A DNA stretch of 64,000 nt from SG8-30 sp963710135. Lineage in GTDB: Bacteria > Pseudomonadota > Gammaproteobacteria > Steroidobacterales > Steroidobacteraceae. Made by a program: the position numbers and the translations under genes. The DNA is taken from the NCBI GenBank assembly GCA_963710135.1, contig CAVPYY010000002.1, forward strand, positions 372,001 to 436,000, read 5' to 3'. Below the pieces are notes generated by a model, which had not been told where the DNA came from, did not search any database, and saw only the letters and a list, made by a program, of their open reading frames with translations. Below are positions 18,941 to 27,338 of the stretch, one piece after another (the stretch's first letter is position 1; each line of letters starts with the position of its first letter).

Positions 18941-19702
18941 CTACAGCCTCAGGCCGCCGTCGACGTCGATGCTGCGGCCGTTGAAGAAATCGTTCTCGAC
19001 GATGTAGATCGCAGTATGCGCGATCTCTTCGGGCTGACCAAGCCGCTTCAGGGGCACCGGCGCCGTGACTTTCTCGAGCACCTCCGGCTTCATGGCCGCC
19101 AGGATTTCGGTGGCGCAGTAACCCGGCGAGATTGCGCCGGTGCGAATGCCGAATCGCGCCAGCTCCTTCGCCCAGACTACGGTCATCGCCGCGACACCCG
19201 CCTTGGCCGCCGAGTAGTTGGTCTGGCCGAGGTTGCCGCCGCGCGAGATCGACGAGATGTTGACGATGACGCCGCCGTTGCCGAGCTTGATCATGCGTTC
19301 CGCCGCCTCACGGCCGCACAGGAACACACCGGTGAGATTGACGCCGATGACGGCGTTCCACTGGTCCAGCGTCATCTTGGCAACGACCTGCCCGTCCTTG
19401 CACTTGACCAGCAGGCCGTCCTTGGTGATGCCGGCGTTGTTGACCATCACGTCGAGGCGGCCGAAGTCGCGCACCACGCCGTCGAGCGCGGCGACCACGT
19501 CGTCCTCACGGGCGACGTTGGTGACATAGGTCCCGGCCCGGACGCCGAGCGCCTCGACCATGCGACGCGTGTCCTGCAGGTCGCCCTCGTTGAGGTCCAG
19601 CAAGGCCACGTGGCCGCCCCGCGCCGCGAAGGCGAGCGCCATGGCGCGGCCGAGACCCCGTCCGCCACCGGTGATGGCGACGACCTTGTTCTTGATGTCC
19701 AT
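18941..19702 (-). CDS. SDR, 3-oxoacyl-[acyl-carrier-protein] reductase-like (FabG family)
   Basis: A 253-residue SDR with TGGGRGLG at 11-18, NNAG at 88-91, catalytic serine near 150-151 and Tyr163/Lys167 in NYSAAKAG. The C-terminal PEEIAHTAIYIVENDFFNGRSIDVDGGLRL is FabG-like. No acyl-carrier or fatty-acid synthesis genes are close, so a catabolic 3-hydroxyacyl role is equally likely. It begins an apparent two-gene unit with the HSD10-type SDR. A 20-bp inverted repeat lies in its upstream region. Confidence 0.8.
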   Translation of the reverse strand: MDIKNKVVAITGGGRGLGRAMALAFAARGGHVALLDLNEGDLQDTRRMVEALGVRAGTYVTNVAREDDVVAALDGVVRDFGRLDVMVNNAGITKDGLLVKCKDGQVVAKMTLDQWNAVIGVNLTGVFLCGREAAERMIKLGNGGVIVNISSISRGGNLGQTNYSAAKAGVAAMTVVWAKELARFGIRTGAISPGYCATEILAAMKPEVLEKVTAPVPLKRLGQPEEIAHTAIYIVENDFFNGRSIDVDGGLRL

Positions 19703-19842
19703 GCGGTGAGCCCCCGTTCGGCGGTCGAAAACAGGCTGGTCTTCCGGATGCCCCGGCGCCCGCTTGGGTTCTTTCAGGGTGAAACCGGACCGGCGCAGGT
19801 ATGCTGCAACCGCAAACGCCGCTACAACACGCCATGCTGGGA

Positions 19843-19862
19843 CAAGACGTTAGCGCGTCTTG
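19843..19862. promoter_or_regulatory. Inverted repeat in the FabG-like promoter region
   Basis: CAAGACG (19843-19849) and CGTCTTG (19856-19862) flank a six-base centre in the 218-bp gap between the FabG-like gene and the end of the carboxylase gene. It could be an operator for the dehydrogenases or a weak terminator. Neither use can be decided from sequence. Confidence 0.3.
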
Positions 19863-19920
19863 CGGTGCAAAACAATGGTGGCTTGAGCCAGTCCGGTCAG
19901 CGGCCGAACGGGTATCGCGG

Positions 19921-21888
19921 CTACTCGGCGGCGATCTCGCACAGGATCGTTTCGGCCTCGATCAGGTCTCCGCTGGCGACGCACACCCGGGTCACGCGTC
20001 CGGCCCGGCCGGCGCGCACGGTGTGCTGCATCTTCATGCCCTCGACGACTGCGAGCGGCGCACCGGCCGCGACCGCCTGGCCCGCAGTGACGTGCACCGC
20101 CATCACCCGGCCGGGCAGCGGCGACGCGGGATGGGTGTCGGCCTCGTCGTCGCTGGCGTCGAACGGCCAGGGATGCACGCGCCGCAGGTCATACGAGCCG
20201 GACTCCGAGGTCACGACCAGGCGGTCGCCCTCGGCGAGCAGCGTGACTTCGCTGGTGCCCTGCGGGCCCTCGACGACGCGCAGGTCGTGGGCCGCGCGCG
20301 CGACGGTGGCCGCGAACTGCGCCCCGTTGCAGTCCACCTGCACCTGCGGCCCGCGCCGGCGGACCCGCAGCCTGAGGAACTCCGGCGTCTGCAGCCCGAG
20401 AGTCAGTGCTCCCATGCCCGCAGCCTGCCAGGCGTCGCCCAACGCCCACGGTGACCCGGCCCCGGCCGTGGCCAGCTCGGCGAGAACGTGGTCGGCCACG
20501 GCCGCGAGCGCGGCCGCGTCCGGCGGCCCGCCGGGCGCGAGCAGCGCCGGCAGATGCCGGTCGAGGTAGCCGGTGTCCATTTCTCCTGCCGCGAATGCCG
20601 GGTGCGCGGCGATCCGCCGCAGCAGGCCGAGATTGGTCGCAGGTCCGAAGACCGCCGTGCGGGCGAGGCCAGCCCGCAGCCGCGCGATCGCGTCGGCGCG
20701 GTCGCTGCCGCGCGCAATCAGCTTGGCGATCATCGGGTCGTAGTGCACCTCGACCCGATCGCCATCGTCGATACCGCGGTCGACACGCCAGCCAGCGTCC
20801 TCGTCGGGGAACGCGAACCGGCGCACCTGGCCGGTGGCGGGCAGGAACCCACGGGCGGGGTCTTCGCTGTAGACCCGCGCCTCGATCGCGTGGCCCGACT
20901 GGGTGATCTGTTCCTGGCGCAACGGCAACGCCTCGCCGCAGGCGACCGCCAGCTGCCAGGCGACCAGATCCTGGCCGGTCACCGCCTCGGTCACCGGGTG
21001 TTCCACCTGCAGTCGGGTGTTCATCTCCAGGAAGTAGTGCTCGCCCTGCGGGCTCACCACGTACTCGATGGTGCCGGCGTTGACGTAGTCCACGGCCGCC
21101 GCCGCGCGCACGGCGTCGCGGGTGATGCGTTCGCGCAGCGCGGCATCGAGAAACGGGGAGGGCGACTCCTCGACGATCTTCTGGTAGCGCCGCTGGATCG
21201 AGCACTCGCGTTCGAACAGGTGCACGTGGTTGCCGTGCGTGTCGCCGAACACCTGCACCTCGATGTGACGCGGCCGCTCGATGAACTTCTCGAGCAGGAT
21301 GCGTGCGTCGCCGAAGGAACTGCTGGCCTCGCTGCGCGCCGCCGCGACGGCGTCGGCGAGCTCCGCCCCGCTCCTGACGACGCGCATGCCCTTGCCGCCG
21401 CCACCCGCCACCGCCTTGACCAGCAGCGGAAAGCCGATCCGTTCCGCCTCGCGCGCGAGCGTCGCGTCGCTGCCGTCGTCGCCGTGGTAGCCCGGCACCA
21501 CCGGTACGCCGGCCGCGGCGACCAGCGCCTTGGCCTGGTGCTTGAGACCCATGCTCTCGATCGCCGCCGGGCCCGGCCCGATGAAGACGATGCCGGCGCG
21601 GGCGCAGTCGGCGGCGAAGGTCGCGTTCTCGGAGAGGAAGCCGTAGCCGGGATGAATGGCGTCGGCGCGGGTCGCCCGCGCGACCGCCAGTACGCGCTGG
21701 CCGTCGAGGTAGGACTGCGCTGCCGGCGCCGGTCCCACCGGGTGGGCCTCGTCGGCGAGACGGATGTGCCGTGCGTGACGGTCCGCTTCCGAGAAGATGG
21801 CGATCGTGTGCACGCCGAGACGCCGGCAGGTCGCAATGACCCGGCAGGCGATCTCGCCGCGATTGGCGATCAGTACACGCCCGAACAC
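19921..21888 (-). CDS. liuD: Methylcrotonyl-CoA carboxylase alpha (biotin) subunit
   Basis: A 655-residue biotin-dependent carboxylase subunit of leucine degradation. The order is biotin-carboxylase N-terminal domain (FGRVLIANRGEIACRVI), ATP-grasp domain with the glycine-rich loop AGGGGKGMR, biotin-carboxylase C-terminal domain (FLEMNTRLQVEHPVTE), and a C-terminal biotinyl domain with the biotin lysine Lys619 in VVEGMKMQH. The GTG at 21888 is chosen: GGAG lies eight bases upstream and it starts two bases after the hydratase stop. The longer frame to 22008 overlaps that gene. It is the last gene of the liu-like operon. Confidence 0.93.
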   Translation of the reverse strand: MFGRVLIANRGEIACRVIATCRRLGVHTIAIFSEADRHARHIRLADEAHPVGPAPAAQSYLDGQRVLAVARATRADAIHPGYGFLSENATFAADCARAGIVFIGPGPAAIESMGLKHQAKALVAAAGVPVVPGYHGDDGSDATLAREAERIGFPLLVKAVAGGGGKGMRVVRSGAELADAVAAARSEASSSFGDARILLEKFIERPRHIEVQVFGDTHGNHVHLFERECSIQRRYQKIVEESPSPFLDAALRERITRDAVRAAAAVDYVNAGTIEYVVSPQGEHYFLEMNTRLQVEHPVTEAVTGQDLVAWQLAVACGEALPLRQEQITQSGHAIEARVYSEDPARGFLPATGQVRRFAFPDEDAGWRVDRGIDDGDRVEVHYDPMIAKLIARGSDRADAIARLRAGLARTAVFGPATNLGLLRRIAAHPAFAAGEMDTGYLDRHLPALLAPGGPPDAAALAAVADHVLAELATAGAGSPWALGDAWQAAGMGALTLGLQTPEFLRLRVRRRGPQVQVDCNGAQFAATVARAAHDLRVVEGPQGTSEVTLLAEGDRLVVTSESGSYDLRRVHPWPFDASDDEADTHPASPLPGRVMAVHVTAGQAVAAGAPLAVVEGMKMQHTVRAGRAGRVTRVCVASGDLIEAETILCEIAAE

Positions 21889-21889
21889 C

Positions 21890-22690
21890 TCAGGATCTCC
21901 AGCCGGGCGGGCGCTTGCCGAGGAAGGCCTCGAGACCCTCCGTGCCCTCGGCGCCGGAACGCAGCCGCGCGATCCAGCGCGCGGTGTGCTCCTTGAGCGC
22001 GCGATCACCCGCGTCGCTGCGTCCGGTCACATGCCGGATCAGGCGCTTGGCCTCGCCCTGGGCGCCGGGCGCGCCCTGCAGGAGCGCCGCGGCCAGGCGC
22101 TCGATCTCCGCATCGAGCGCTGCGGCGGGCACCACGCCGTGCACCAGGCCGATCCGTTCCGCCTGGCTCGCGTCGATACGCTCCGCGGTGAGGAAATAGC
22201 GGCGTGCCTGGCGCTCGCCAATGGCGCGCAGCACGTAGGGCGAAATCATCGCGGGCACGAGCCCCAGCCTCACCTCGGTGAGCGCGAACTCACAGCCCGC
22301 CGCCGCGATGGCGATGTCGCAGGCCGCGATCACGCCCAGTGCGCCGCCGAAGGCATTGCCGTGGATCCGCGCCACGGTGGGCTTCGACAGTCCGTCGAGG
22401 CGCTCGAGCAGCGTCGCGAGGCGCAGCGCCTCGCGCTCGTTGTCCGCCTCGGTCATCGCGGCGGCCTGGCGCATCTCGCCGAGATCGGCGCCGGCGCAGA
22501 AGGTCGGGCCGTGGCCGGCCAGCACGACGACGCGCACCGCGCGGTCGGCCTCCAGCGCGGCGAGCGCGCTGCCGAGGGCATCGATCAGCCCCGCCGACAA
22601 CGCGTTGTGGCGGTCCGGCCGGTTCATGGCAAGCGTGGCGACGCCGTGAGCGTTGCGCGCGACTTGTACGAGTTGGTCGGTGGCGGCCAT
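21890..22690 (-). CDS. liuC: Enoyl-CoA hydratase, methylglutaconyl-CoA hydratase-like
   Basis: A 266-residue crotonase-family enzyme placed between the two carboxylase subunit genes, where methylglutaconyl-CoA hydratase belongs in the leucine pathway. Oxyanion-hole segments are FCAGADLGEM and IHGNAFGGALG. The segment TEVRLGLVPAMISPYVLRAIGE is typical of this hydratase and contains the catalytic glutamate region. The gaps to its neighbours are six bases and one base, so translation is probably coupled. The next step, HMG-CoA lyase, is not in the window. Confidence 0.88.
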   Translation of the reverse strand: MAATDQLVQVARNAHGVATLAMNRPDRHNALSAGLIDALGSALAALEADRAVRVVVLAGHGPTFCAGADLGEMRQAAAMTEADNEREALRLATLLERLDGLSKPTVARIHGNAFGGALGVIAACDIAIAAAGCEFALTEVRLGLVPAMISPYVLRAIGERQARRYFLTAERIDASQAERIGLVHGVVPAAALDAEIERLAAALLQGAPGAQGEAKRLIRHVTGRSDAGDRALKEHTARWIARLRSGAEGTEGLEAFLGKRPPGWRS

Positions 22691-22696
22691 CGGCGG

Positions 22697-24307
22697 CTAC
22701 ATCCTGAATACGCCGTAGCGTTCCTGGGCGGGCTCGGGGCCGCGCGCCGCCACCGCCAGGGCGAGCCCCAGCACACGGCGCGTGTCCAGCGGATCGATGA
22801 CGCCATCGTCCCACAGGCGGGCCGTCGCATAGAACGGATGGCCCTGGGTGTCGTACTGGCGGCGGATCCGATCGATGAACTCCTGCTGCTCGGTCTCAGG
22901 CCAGCTCTCGCCGCGGGCTTCGGCGCCGTCGCGACGCACGGTCGCGAGCACATTGGCGGCCTGTTCGCCGCCCATCACCGAGATGCGTGCATTGGGCCAG
23001 GTCCACAGGAAGCGCCCCCCGTAGGCGCGCCCGCACATCGCATAGTTGCCGGCGCCGAACGACCCGCCGATGATCACGGTCAGTTTCGGAACCGTCGAGC
23101 AGGCGACGGCGGTGACCATCTTGGCGCCGTCACGCGCGATGCCGGCGTTCTCGTAACGCTTGCCGACCATGAACCCGGTGATGTTCTGCAGGAACACCAG
23201 CGGCACCCGGCGGCGGTTGGCGAGCTGCACGAAGTGCGCGCCCTTCAGCGCAGACTCCGAGAACAGGATGCCGTTGTTGGCGACGATCGCCACGGGATAG
23301 CCCCAGATCCGGGCGAAGCCGCATACCAGCGTCTTGCCATAGAGCGCCTTGAACTCGTGGAAGTCGGATGCGTCCACGAGCCGCGCGATCACTTCGCGGA
23401 CGTCGTAGGGCTCGCGCAGATCGCGCGGCACGGCGGCATACAACTCGCGCGGGTCGCAGGCCGGTTCCGCCGGCGGCTGCTGCGCCAGCCACGGCGCCGC
23501 GTCGGCGCCGCTGGCGCGGACGATGTCGCGGGCGATGGCCAGCGCATGGGCGTCGTTCTCCGCCAGGTGATCGACCACGCCCGAGGTGCGCGCGTGCACG
23601 TCGCCGCCGCCGAGCGACTCGGCGTCGACGATCTCGCCGGTGGCGGCCTTCACCAGTGGCGGCCCGCCCAGGAAGATCGTGCCCTGGTTGCGCACGATCA
23701 CGGTTTCGTCGCACATCGCCGGCACGTAGGCGCCGCCGGCAGTGCAGGAGCCCATCACCACCGCCAGCTGGGCGATGCCCTCGGCCGACATGCGCGCCTG
23801 GTTGTAGAAGATGCGGCCGAAGTGCTCGCGATCCGGAAACACTTCGTCCTGCAGCGGCAGGAACGCGCCGCCCGAGTCGACCAGGTATACGCAGGGCAGG
23901 CGATTCTCCAGCGCCACCTCCTGCGCGCGCAGGTGCTTGCGAACGGTCATGGGAAAATAGGTCCCGCCCTTCACGGTCGCATCATTGGCGACGACCATCA
24001 CCTCGCGTCCGTGGACCCGGCCGATCCCGCACACCAGGCCGGCGCCCGGCGCGTCCCCGCCGTACAGGCCGTGCGCGGCCAGCGGCGCCACCTCGAGGAA
24101 GGGGCTGGCCGGATCCAGCAGCGTCTCGATGCGATCGCGCGCCGGAAGCTTGCCGCGCGCGACGTGCCGTTCGCGGGCCGCGTCGCCACCACCATGGGCG
24201 ACCTCGGCCAGCGCCTGGCGCAGCTCGTCCACCAGCGCGCCCAGGTGGGCGTGGTTGTCACGGGCGGCGCTGGACTGGAGGTCTAGACGGCTTTTCAGAA
24301 TGGCCAT
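22697..24307 (-). CDS. liuB: Methylcrotonyl-CoA carboxylase beta (carboxyltransferase) subunit
   Basis: A 536-residue carboxyltransferase with the two crotonase-like halves of this family. Recognisable segments are YLVDSGGAFLPLQ, GSCTAGGAYVPAM, FLQNITGFMVG and GGSFGAGNYAMCGRAY. Length and motifs match the methylcrotonyl-CoA enzyme rather than the propionyl-CoA one. It partners the biotin subunit encoded at 19921-21888 to carboxylate 3-methylcrotonyl-CoA. It lies 21 bases after the isovaleryl-CoA dehydrogenase gene. Confidence 0.95.
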   Translation of the reverse strand: MAILKSRLDLQSSAARDNHAHLGALVDELRQALAEVAHGGGDAARERHVARGKLPARDRIETLLDPASPFLEVAPLAAHGLYGGDAPGAGLVCGIGRVHGREVMVVANDATVKGGTYFPMTVRKHLRAQEVALENRLPCVYLVDSGGAFLPLQDEVFPDREHFGRIFYNQARMSAEGIAQLAVVMGSCTAGGAYVPAMCDETVIVRNQGTIFLGGPPLVKAATGEIVDAESLGGGDVHARTSGVVDHLAENDAHALAIARDIVRASGADAAPWLAQQPPAEPACDPRELYAAVPRDLREPYDVREVIARLVDASDFHEFKALYGKTLVCGFARIWGYPVAIVANNGILFSESALKGAHFVQLANRRRVPLVFLQNITGFMVGKRYENAGIARDGAKMVTAVACSTVPKLTVIIGGSFGAGNYAMCGRAYGGRFLWTWPNARISVMGGEQAANVLATVRRDGAEARGESWPETEQQEFIDRIRRQYDTQGHPFYATARLWDDGVIDPLDTRRVLGLALAVAARGPEPAQERYGVFRM

Positions 24308-24328
24308 GGTGGAACCTGTCGCCCTGGG

Positions 24329-25492
24329 TCAGGCCGTGGCGCGGAACAGCTCGCGGCCGATCAGCATGCGCCGCACCTCGTTGGTACCGGCGCCGATGTC
24401 GTACAGCTTGGCGTCGCGCAGTATGCGTCCCGCCGCATAGTCGTTGATGTAGCCGTTGCCACCCAGCGCCTGGATGGCCTCGAGCCCGGCCCGCACCGCG
24501 TTCTCGGAAGCCACCATCAGGCACGCCGCGGCGTCGAAGCGGGTGGCGCGCCCGGCATCGCAGGCGCGCGCGACCGAATAGGCGTAGGCACGGCTGGCAT
24601 TGAACGTCGCGTACAGGTCGGCGAGCTTGGCCTGGATGAGCTGGAACTCGCCGATCGGCTGATCGAACTGGCGCCGCTCGTGAACGTAGGGAATCACCAC
24701 GTCGAGCGCGGCGCGCATCAGGCCGAGCGGCCCGCCGGCCAGCACCACCCGCTCGTAGTCGAGCCCGCTCATCAGCACGGCGGCCCCGCCGCCCACTTCG
24801 CCGAGCACGTTGGCCGCGGGTACGCGGCAGTCGTCGAAGACCAGCTCGCAGGTGTCCGAGCCGCGCATGCCCAGCTTGTCGAGCTTCTGCGCCGCGCTGA
24901 AACCGGCCATGCCGCGCTCGACGATGAACGCGGTGAGCCCCTTGGGGCCGCTGCCCGGGTCGAGCGACGCGTACACCACGACCACGTCGGCCTCGGGTCC
25001 ATTGGTGATCCACATCTTGCTGCCGGTCAGCGCGAAGCCTCCGTCGCGCCGGTCGGCGCGTGTGCGCATCGAGACGACGTCGGAGCCCGCGCCGGGTTCG
25101 CTCATGGCCAGCGCACCGACGTGCTCGCCCGACACCAGCCGCGGCAGGTAGCGCTGCTTCTGGTCGTCCGTACCCCAGCGGCGGATCTGGTTGACGCACA
25201 AGTTCGAGTGCGCGCCGTAGGACAGCCCGACCGACCCCGACGCGCGGCTGATTTCCTCCATCGCGATGACGTGCTCGAGATAGCCGAAGCCGAGGCCGCC
25301 GTGCGCTTCCTCGACGGTGATGCCGAGCAGCCCCATCTCGCCGAGCTCCGGCCAGAGATCGCGGGGAAACAGGTTGTCGCGGTCGATGGCCACGGCGCGC
25401 GGGGCGATGCGCCGGGCGGCGAACTCGCGTACCGCGTGGCGGATCTCGTCGGCGCGATCACCGAGTCCGAAGTCGAAATCGAGGTCGAACAT
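24329..25492 (-). CDS. liuA: Isovaleryl-CoA dehydrogenase
   Basis: A 387-residue FAD-dependent acyl-CoA dehydrogenase, first gene of the leucine/isovalerate operon. The catalytic glutamate is Glu247 in SGLDYERVVLAGGPLG, the position that distinguishes isovaleryl-CoA dehydrogenase from other acyl-CoA dehydrogenases, whose base is nearer the C-terminus. AMSEPGAGSD and KMWITNG segments are intact. GGGGAG stands just before the ATG at 25492. The upstream region is shared with the divergent GntR-type regulator and contains the ATTGTCCGACAAT palindrome. Confidence 0.93.
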   Translation of the reverse strand: MFDLDFDFGLGDRADEIRHAVREFAARRIAPRAVAIDRDNLFPRDLWPELGEMGLLGITVEEAHGGLGFGYLEHVIAMEEISRASGSVGLSYGAHSNLCVNQIRRWGTDDQKQRYLPRLVSGEHVGALAMSEPGAGSDVVSMRTRADRRDGGFALTGSKMWITNGPEADVVVVYASLDPGSGPKGLTAFIVERGMAGFSAAQKLDKLGMRGSDTCELVFDDCRVPAANVLGEVGGGAAVLMSGLDYERVVLAGGPLGLMRAALDVVIPYVHERRQFDQPIGEFQLIQAKLADLYATFNASRAYAYSVARACDAGRATRFDAAACLMVASENAVRAGLEAIQALGGNGYINDYAAGRILRDAKLYDIGAGTNEVRRMLIGRELFRATA

Positions 25493-25547
25493 CTATCTCC
25501 CCGGCGGCCGGTGCGGGCAGTTCCGGCCCGCTTGAGCTCCGATCATA

Positions 25548-25568
25548 ATTGTCCGACAATCCGACAAT
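25548..25568. promoter_or_regulatory. Candidate GntR-family operator in the liu promoter
   Basis: ATTGTCCGACAAT (25548-25560) is a perfect palindrome with 6-bp arms about a central C. A second half-site, CCGACAAT, follows directly at 25561-25568 as an 8-bp direct repeat. TTGTCnGACAA is the kind of site bound by FadR/FCD-type GntR regulators. It lies 22 bp before the regulator gene and 56 bp before liuA, placed to control both. A CATAAT at 25544-25549 overlapping the site could be a -10 box. Confidence 0.6.
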
Positions 25569-25589
25569 CAAGCCTACAGGGTCGCAGAT

Positions 25590-26327
25590 ATGTTCGAGCC
25601 ACTGGATCGCTCACCGGCCTATCTCCGGCTCGCCCAGGCGATTCGCTCCCGCATCCTCGACCAGGAACTGCGCAGCGGCGAATCGCTGCCGACGGAAACC
25701 GAGCTGGCGCGCCTTTTCGCGGTCAATCGCTCGACGGTTCGCGAGGCGCTGCGCGACCTGCAGTCGGCAGGCCTGCTGACCCGCCGCGACGGCGGCAAGA
25801 AGCTGTACGTGTCGCGGCCGAGCGTGGCCGTGGTCGGCGGCGGCGTCAGCGACGCGCTGGCGTTGCACGGCGCGCGGTTTCGCGACGTCTGGGAGGCGCT
25901 GCTCGCGGTGCAGCCCGCCATCGCCGAGGCGGCGGCGGCGCGGCGGCGCGACGAGGACCTCGCCGAGCTCGAGGCGGTCGTGCAAGCGTTCGGGTCGGGG
26001 CCGCGCGCCGCCGGGGTGGCGGTTGGCCTGGTGGGGCGGTTCTTCCGGTCGATCGGGCGCGCCTCGGGCAATCCGGTCTATCTGCTGGTCAACGAACCGC
26101 TGGTGCAGCTGGTCGAGCCGGGTCTCGCGGTCATCATCGACCGGCTGCCGCAGGCCCGCCGGCGTATCGCCTCCGCGCAGCGCGCGCTGCTGGCCGCCGT
26201 TCGCGACCAAGACGGAGCGGCCGCGGCGTCCTGGATGCGGCGGCACATCGAGGATTTCCGCCGCGGTTTCGAGCAGGCCGGCCTGCCGCTCGACACGACC
26301 GTGACGCCCGCGCAGCCGCCGGATTGA
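25590..26327 (+). CDS. FadR/GntR-family transcriptional regulator
   Basis: A 245-residue regulator with an N-terminal GntR winged helix (LPTETELARLFAVNRSTVREALRDLQSAGLL at about 33-63) and a helical effector domain like that of the FCD class. It is transcribed away from the isovaleryl-CoA dehydrogenase operon and is the obvious candidate for its repressor, perhaps responding to an acyl-CoA or branched organic acid. MerR-type LiuR regulators are the better-known controllers of liu operons, so a GntR-type protein here is a variation. Start chosen at ATG 25590 with AGGG upstream. Confidence 0.85.
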   Translation: MFEPLDRSPAYLRLAQAIRSRILDQELRSGESLPTETELARLFAVNRSTVREALRDLQSAGLLTRRDGGKKLYVSRPSVAVVGGGVSDALALHGARFRDVWEALLAVQPAIAEAAAARRRDEDLAELEAVVQAFGSGPRAAGVAVGLVGRFFRSIGRASGNPVYLLVNEPLVQLVEPGLAVIIDRLPQARRRIASAQRALLAAVRDQDGAAAASWMRRHIEDFRRGFEQAGLPLDTTVTPAQPPD

Positions 26328-26409
26328 GCCGCGCCGGCTGACTGCTCGACCCCATCCGCTGCCGAGCGGCGTTAGATCCGACAACACAAGCCGTTGTTCG
26401 GAGAAGCCC

Positions 26410-27141
26410 ATGAAGCTGTTGATCGGTGTGATCGCGCTGTGCGCCGGTGCCCTGGCGGCCGGTCCCTGCGAGTCGCGGACGGACCTGGCGCAGGTCGAGA
26501 TCTTCGACCGGGCGACCGGCCAGTCGCTGGAGACCTACCGTCACCGGGGCCGGCACTACGTCGTCGGCGAACCCGGACATGAGTACGAGATCCGGATCCG
26601 CAATCGTTCCGCCGGGCGGCTGCTGGCGGTCACCAGCGTCGATGGCGTCAACGTGGTCACCGGCGCGACCGCATCCCCTGCGCAGAGCGGCTACGTGCTG
26701 GCGCCCGGCGAGCGAGTAGAGATCGACGGCTGGCGCAAGAGTCTCGACGAAGTCGCCGCGTTCGTGTTCACCGCGCTGCCGGACTCCTACGCGGCCCGCA
26801 CCGGCCGCCCGGATCACGTCGGCGTCGTCGGCGTGGCGCTGTTTCGCGAGCGGGCGCGGCGCGATGAATCGCAGCTCGCCGAGTCGGCTCAAGACGCCGC
26901 GGCGCGGGCGCCGGCGGCCGCGAAGTCTGCCCAGGAACTCGGCACGGGTCACGGCGAGCGCCGCGACTCCCACGCGCGCTATACGAGCTTCGAGCGGCAG
27001 TCGCAGGCCCCGGCCGAGGTCATCAGCCTCTTCTACGACTCGCGCTCGAACCTGGTGGCGCGCGGCATCGTGCCGGGCGCGCGCCGGACCCACGAGCCGC
27101 CGAATCCCTTCCCCGGGCAGTTCGTCGTCGATCCGCCGTGA
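26410..27141 (+). CDS. Secreted protein of unknown function
   Basis: A 243-residue protein I do not assign to a named family. The N-terminus (MKLLIGVIALCAGALAAGPCES) is a signal peptide. Residues 25-150 look like a compact beta-rich domain with HYVVGEPGHEYEIRIRN, TSVDGVNVVTG and a GYVLAPGERVEIDGW segment, suggesting an extracytoplasmic carbohydrate- or protein-binding fold. The last 90 residues are low-complexity, rich in Ala, Arg and Glu, and end with a proline-rich tail. GGAG precedes the ATG. It stands between the GntR regulator and the peptide-type ABC operon, without clear coupling to either. Confidence 0.7.
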   Translation: MKLLIGVIALCAGALAAGPCESRTDLAQVEIFDRATGQSLETYRHRGRHYVVGEPGHEYEIRIRNRSAGRLLAVTSVDGVNVVTGATASPAQSGYVLAPGERVEIDGWRKSLDEVAAFVFTALPDSYAARTGRPDHVGVVGVALFRERARRDESQLAESAQDAAARAPAAAKSAQELGTGHGERRDSHARYTSFERQSQAPAEVISLFYDSRSNLVARGIVPGARRTHEPPNPFPGQFVVDPP

Positions 27142-27338
27142 GCGCCGCGGCGCGCGGCCGCCCGGCCTTTCCAATGCGTGGCTCCGGGCGGTAGGATCGG
27201 CACGCCCGGGCCGCTGGCTGTTCCGCCGGGTGCAGTGGAGTAGCGAATGTCCCGGAGCCGGTCCGCACCAGGCGCCAGCCGCCATGATTCGACCCACGCC
27301 CGATGGCGGCTGCGGACGCCAGCGCGTTGAGGCGGGAA

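Noticed and set aside
24680..26341. 553-residue plus-strand frame over liuA and the GntR gene
   Set aside because: It is antisense to liuA and then in a wrong frame of the regulator; the GntR helix-turn-helix is in the frame starting at 25590.
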